Source: Ilex aquifolium (lineage: Eukaryota; Streptophyta; Magnoliopsida; Aquifoliales; Aquifoliaceae). From it: DNA of 64,000 nt. Positions 60,078 through 64,000 of the stretch are shown here, one piece after another (the stretch's first letter is position 1; each line of letters opens with the position of its first letter). Location: positions 21,116,001 through 21,180,000 of the forward strand of contig OX637399.1 in assembly GCA_951799425.1 (NCBI GenBank), in the 5' to 3' direction. The notes below the pieces were generated by a model that was not told the origin of the DNA, ran no database searches, and saw only the letters and a program-made list of their open reading frames with translations. A program made the translations under genes and the position numbers.

Positions 60078-61040
60078 TTGTGGTTATGTGTTTATCAAAT
60101 AGGTAAGATTAGTTGTTTATTTAGGTTAGGGGTTAATTATTTGTTCGAATTCGATGAATTTTCTTGCTACGCAATCGATTTTGTGGCCCCTGATGCAAAG
60201 AGGGCTAAACGCTTTGAACAAGATTTGAGGCCTTCCATTCGCGAGAAGAGGGTCACACTCTGAATTCGAGAATACAAGTACGTGTCCGTGGACGAGAACG
60301 AGGACGTGGACGTGTACGTGTCGGTGGACGTGAACGAGGACGTGAACTTGAACGTGGACGTGTACGTGGACGTGGACGTGATTGGACAAAGACCTCAGAT
60401 AGTTCGAGAAGATGAAGTGACTCAGACTAGAACAAGCACTGACCCGCGCCAATGCTTTGCATGCGGAGAGTATGGGCACTTCAAACATAGATGCCCCTCG
60501 TTCCCCCCAAGGACCAAGCAAGCAACCGAGCAAGTACCAACAAACAAGCCACCTCTACAAAGGCCAACACAGCAGAGACCTCAGATAGCTCAAGGAGCGG
60601 GAAGCGTACCAGAGAGAGTAGGCACGGATGCATGCCGATGCTTTGCCTGTGGAGGTGTTGGGCACTTCAAAGATAATTGTCCATTGCTTTCCACCAAGAC
60701 CAACCAAGCAACGGGGCGAGTGAATGCAAACAGGCCACCGCTACGACAGCCATTACCACCACAGAGACCGTTACAAGCTCATGCCCCCGGCGGCGCCAAT
60801 CAAGGAAGGGTTTTTGCTATGACTCAACCGGAGGAAAATGCCTCCAAAGCCATCGTGGAAGGTATTGTTCTTCTCTACCATTCTTGGACCCGAATTTTAT
60901 TAGATTCCTATGCGACTCATTCTTTTATACGTACTGTGTACGCTGTGGAATTGGGATTGGGTTTCAAGGAAATCGAACTTACAGAATATGTTAATTTGCC
61001 TACGGGACAACAAGGGGAGACCAGCAGGATTTATTTATAA
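60078..61040 (+). pseudogene. gag: gag zinc knuckles and protease remnant
   Basis: A frame near 60180 encodes a gag C-terminal scrap (DAKRAKRFEQDLRPSIREK), followed after a stop by an ORF (60282-61040) with an acidic repetitive N terminus. That part looks like a frame-shifted Arg/Gly-rich tract: the +1 frame reads RGRGRV-type repeats. Two CCHC zinc knuckles follow: CFACGEYGHFKHRC (60453-60494) and CFACGGVGHFKDNC (60639-60680), separated by a Gln/Pro/Arg-rich linker. A protease start, RILLDSYATHSFI, has Tyr where the active-site triad DSG needs Gly (60909-60911). The frame stops at 61038-61040 soon after. No complete capsid protein is encoded. Confidence 0.8.
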
Positions 61041-61179
61041 GTAATCTTTGATTTTAAATGTATGTTTAATTACTAGGAAATCATCATGTCTTGACATTCT
61101 TGTTAATATTACCTTGTGCTAAAATATATTATGGTTGGGTGAACCCTAAATCTTCTCTTCAAAACCCTAGTTTTCAAGG

Positions 61180-62540
61180 GAATTGTGTGTTCTCTTGATT
61201 TCTTCAAGTGTTCTTGATGTCAAACCTTGATAGACGTTTGTAATTGATTTCACTATCCGACTATTCCATTCTTTCGAGTCTAAGCTTGATTTCGTTGTTA
61301 TGGATTTCAAGAAGTAATTGTTCCGTTGTGTTTGAGTTCCAAGCTTAAGATTCATTTGCTCTTGATAGCTAAATTTGATATTCATTTGTTATTAATCTCA
61401 AACCTTGATATTCACTCGTTCTTGAGATTTAAACTTGATATTCCTTTGTTATTGATCTCCAACCTTGGTTATCCATTTGATCTTGATATCTAAATTGGAA
61501 ATTCAATTGTTATTGAGTTCAAGACTTGATATTCATTTGCTCTTGATTTCAATACTTGTTATTCACTAGTTCTTGACTCCCAAGCTTGATATTTATTTGT
61601 TATGGATTCCAAGCTTTGATTGTTCCTTTATTCTTGATTCCAAAACTTGATATTCGTGGTATGGGTTTCAAGACTTGGTTGTTCCTTTATTTTTAATTTC
61701 CCAAGCTTGATGATCCATTTGTTCTTGATATCTAAATTTGATACTCATTGTTATTGATTCTAAACCTTGTGATTCATTTATTCTTACCATTCAATACTTG
61801 ATATTCATTGGTTCTTGATTTCAAGACTTGATGTTTAATTGCTCTTGATTTCAATATTTGCTACTCCTTTTGCTCTTGATTCCCAATCTTAAATATTATC
61901 TTGTTCTAAACTATGTTATGCTTGGGTAACCACCAAATCTCTTCGTATGCCTTTGAAATTCTAGTTTTAAGGGGGGGATGTATTTTCTTTTGATCTCTCC
62001 ATTGTCCTTGATTTTAAACCTTGCTATTCCATGGTTCTTGAGACCAAAACTTATTATTCCATTGTTATTGCATTCAAACGTTGATACTCATTTGTTCTTT
62101 GATTCCAAAGCTTAACGTTTGTTCGTTATGGATCTTAACACTTGAGTGTTCCTTTGTTCTTGTTTCCAAAACTTGACGTTCGTTTACTATTGATTTCAAT
62201 ACTTGATTTCTCCTTGTCCTTGAGTTCAAAACTTGATACTCTTTAGTTCTTGGTTACGAAGCTTGATATGCATCGGTTAGTGACTCCAAGACTCGATTGT
62301 TACTTTGTTCTTGATTCCAAGCTTTGATTGTTTCTTATTTTGATTCCAAAGCTTGATATGAGTTTGTTATGGAATTCGAGACTTCATTGTTCCTTTATTT
62401 TGGGATTCCAAAAACTTGAGATTCGTGTGTTATTAATTTCAAACCTTACTTGTTCTTTTGTTCTTGATTTCCAAGCTTGATAGCCATTTATTTTTGATTC
62501 CAAAGCTTGATTATTTATTCGTTCCTTAATTCAAAATTCT
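61180..62540 (+). repeat. 30-bp minisatellite replacing the polymerase core
   Basis: About 1.36 kb of diverged tandem repeats of roughly 30 bp with consensus near tgatattcat, ttgttcttga, tttcaaacct. This makes about 45 units. No RT, RNase H or integrase catalytic domain remains between the protease remnant and the integrase tail, so the array stands where these should be. The T-rich units keep few open frames; coding is unlikely. Confidence 0.85.
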
Positions 62541-62683
62541 AACGATTGGTATTGACCAATAAAATGGTATTTTCGATGATAGTATGTTAATTTTTCTTAA
62601 ATTATTTCGTTGGAAAAATGTATATGGATTTGGAAGCTAAAATGGGAGGACAAGTCGGGTTAGGTTTCAACTGTAACCTTTGG

Positions 62684-63268
62684 TAGATTGTAATTTATAT
62701 CAGAGTGCGCAGAGAACTAACGGAGTAAGGACTACAATGGGGAAACTACGGACAAGATTCAACTCATCCGGGAGAGGCTACGCACGGCGCAAAGTAGAAC
62801 AGAAGAGCTATGCGGGCCACAGACGAAGATCCGTGGAATTTAAAGTGGGAGATTACATGTTTCCCAAGGGGTCACAAAAGAAGGGCGTGTTTCGATTCGG
62901 CAAGAATGAGAAGTTAGTGCCAAGATATACCAGACCGTTTGAAGTGATCAAAGTGGTGGGCAAAGCGGCGTATCAATTGCGATTACCAGCTCAGTTATCC
63001 GGAGTACAAGGCGTGTTTCACGTGTCGATGTTGAGGACGTGTCACTCGGATGCAACTCCAGTCGTGAACTTGGAGGAGATTGAAATTCAAGACGGAGGCA
63101 ACCTATGAAGAACAACCGTTGAAGATTCTCGATGCCAAGGAGAAGGTGCTCCGTAACAAAGTCATCCGACTAGTGAAGGTTTTGTGGCAACACCATGGAG
63201 CGGAAGAAGCTACTTGGGAACCAGAGCTAGAAATGCAAGAGAAGTACCCACACATATTCGCTACTTGA
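62684..63268 (+). pseudogene. pol: Integrase C-terminal and chromodomain-type tail
   Basis: A frame from about 62740 gives VEFKVGDYMFPKGSQKKGV and EKLVPRYTRPFEVIKVVGKAAY, the integrase C-terminal region with the GPF-like motif changed to RPF. It continues to VQGVFHVSMLRTCH. A frame change near 63090 leads to YEEQPLKILDAKEKVLRNKV and LVKVLWQHHGAEEATWEPE, the chromodomain-type tail of plant chromoviruses. A second frame change near 62790 separates it from an upstream integrase scrap (RERLRTAQSR). The catalytic core is absent, so it cannot integrate by itself. The tail may once have targeted insertion to marked chromatin. Confidence 0.85.
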
Positions 63269-63296
63269 GGTAAGTTTCGAGGACGAAACTTTCTTT

Positions 63297-63309
63297 AAGG
63301 GGGGTGGAT
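63297..63309 (+). promoter_or_regulatory. Polypurine tract of the chromovirus-like element
   Basis: aaggggggtggat immediately before the 3' LTR. Confidence 0.85.
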
Positions 63310-64000
63310 TGTAACACCCCGCATTTTTATTTTATATATGTATATAGATATATAGTAGATAATTGAGGTAAATTATATAGATTGTAATAGTAGGAGAACG
63401 CTAGAGATAAATATGGATTGGGAAGTTGGAGTTTCCAAGACGATTAAACTTGGAAAGGGTGACTAGATGAATTTCTAAATATTTTTAGGACAAAATAAGG
63501 TGTCCATTGAATCCGGGAGGTCGAACAACCTTGGGAGAGGTAATATGAGATGTATTGGAAGCTAGGAAGTATTCCGGAGTGAAAACACACTTAGAGAAAA
63601 TTTGGGTAAAAAGGAGTTGGGACACCTTCTAGTATTTTGGTCATAAATTTTTATCCTTAAGTCCAATTGATCTGAAATTTTTACAGTAGATATTAGACAT
63701 CTAGGGCTACAAAAGTGTATCTCATGAAAATTTTCCAATTCGACCTCTAAATGGGTCAAAATCGCGCTGGAAGTTGGAACAAAAATCTGGCAGTCCAACC
63801 GTACCGGTACGCGTACCGGTACGCCGAACTCCAGTAGCTAAACCGTACCGGTACGCGTACCGGTACGCCCGATAAAGCCCAGCCCGATCCGACTGCATGT
63901 CTTTCTCCATTTCTTCCACTATAAATACTTAATGCCGCCTCCTTAAGCCCCATTTCACCACTCCAAACCCTAGGTAGCCTTAGAAAGAGAGAGAGGAAGA
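63310..64000 (+). repeat. 3' LTR of the chromovirus-like element (partial)
   Basis: Matches 57696-58386. Differences seen: C58033/A63647, G58079/T63693 and T58091/G63705. Truncated by the window end. Confidence 0.92.

Larger units (their letters stand above)
57696..64000 (+). mobile_element. Young non-autonomous chromovirus-like LTR retrotransposon
   Basis: 5' LTR 57696-59970, primer-binding site 59975-59987, gag zinc knuckles and protease remnant, a 30-bp minisatellite in place of the polymerase core, integrase C-terminus with a chromodomain-type tail, polypurine tract 63297-63309, then the 3' LTR from 63310, cut by the window end. Over the 691 bp of 3' LTR visible I count three substitutions against the 5' LTR, so the insertion is recent. 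The left flank is agcat (57691-57695); the right target duplication lies beyond the window. It inserted into the Tat RT. Confidence 0.88.

Overview
The window is nuclear DNA of a flowering plant, probably a woody eudicot. The evidence is an intron-containing plant acyl-CoA ligase gene and plant-specific LTR-retrotransposon lineages (Tat, chromovirus, Ty1/copia). AT-rich intergenic DNA is packed with hAT, Mutator-like and foldback elements. I saw no bacterial-type operons, rRNA, tRNA genes or CRISPR arrays. Only one host gene looks intact: a minus-strand, six-exon 4-coumarate:CoA ligase-like gene (13033-18890; 543 codons plus stop, ending in the peroxisomal signal Ser-Lys-Leu).

Layout. 1-1190 is a TE-like fragment. 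1191-9290 is gene-poor. 9471-12266 holds a 1.3-kb foldback element and two small DNA transposons. 13033-18890 is the ligase gene, with a hAT-type MITE in intron 1 that has a perfect 8-bp target duplication. 18975-19497 is an inverted-repeat element in the ligase promoter region. 19532-23473 is a 3.9-kb Mutator-like element with long terminal inverted repeats and an 8/9 matching 9-bp duplication; it carries two broken, unrecognised minus-strand ORFs. 23646-25780 holds minisatellites, including about 930 bp of CCA-rich repeat.

26569-43758 is a second, dead copy of the ligase gene in the same orientation. All six exons can still be found and exons 2-6 keep the exact lengths of the intact copy, but stops, a 36-bp deletion and damaged motifs show it is a pseudogene. 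Its introns were filled by a SINE-like element (16-bp duplication), a 2.6-kb solo LTR (5-bp duplication) and an 8.6-kb Ty1/copia element. The copia element itself contains two further insertions, a 2.0-kb solo LTR and a 1.3-kb element, so the locus gives a readable relative history.

44043-47650 is a hAT transposon with a broken ZMYM1-type transposase. 48172-57695 is the 3' part of a Tat-lineage Ty3/gypsy element on the minus strand: RT, RNase H, a second (archaeal-type) RNase H, integrase, and a long 3' region with two antisense gene-like ORF sets and GAGCTC-rich tandem repeats. Its RT is cut at 57695 by a younger chromovirus-type element (57696 to beyond the window). That element has nearly identical LTRs, gag zinc knuckles, a protease remnant and an integrase/chromodomain tail, but a 30-bp minisatellite sits where the polymerase should be. 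The window ends inside its 3' LTR.

The most interesting points are the Gly-to-Arg change in the nucleotide-binding loop of the otherwise intact ligase, the non-autonomous chromovirus with a minisatellite core and paired 24-bp palindromes in its LTRs, the antisense ORFs of the Tat element, and the Mutator-like element carrying unknown ORFs. All calls come from reading the sequence; no database search was possible.
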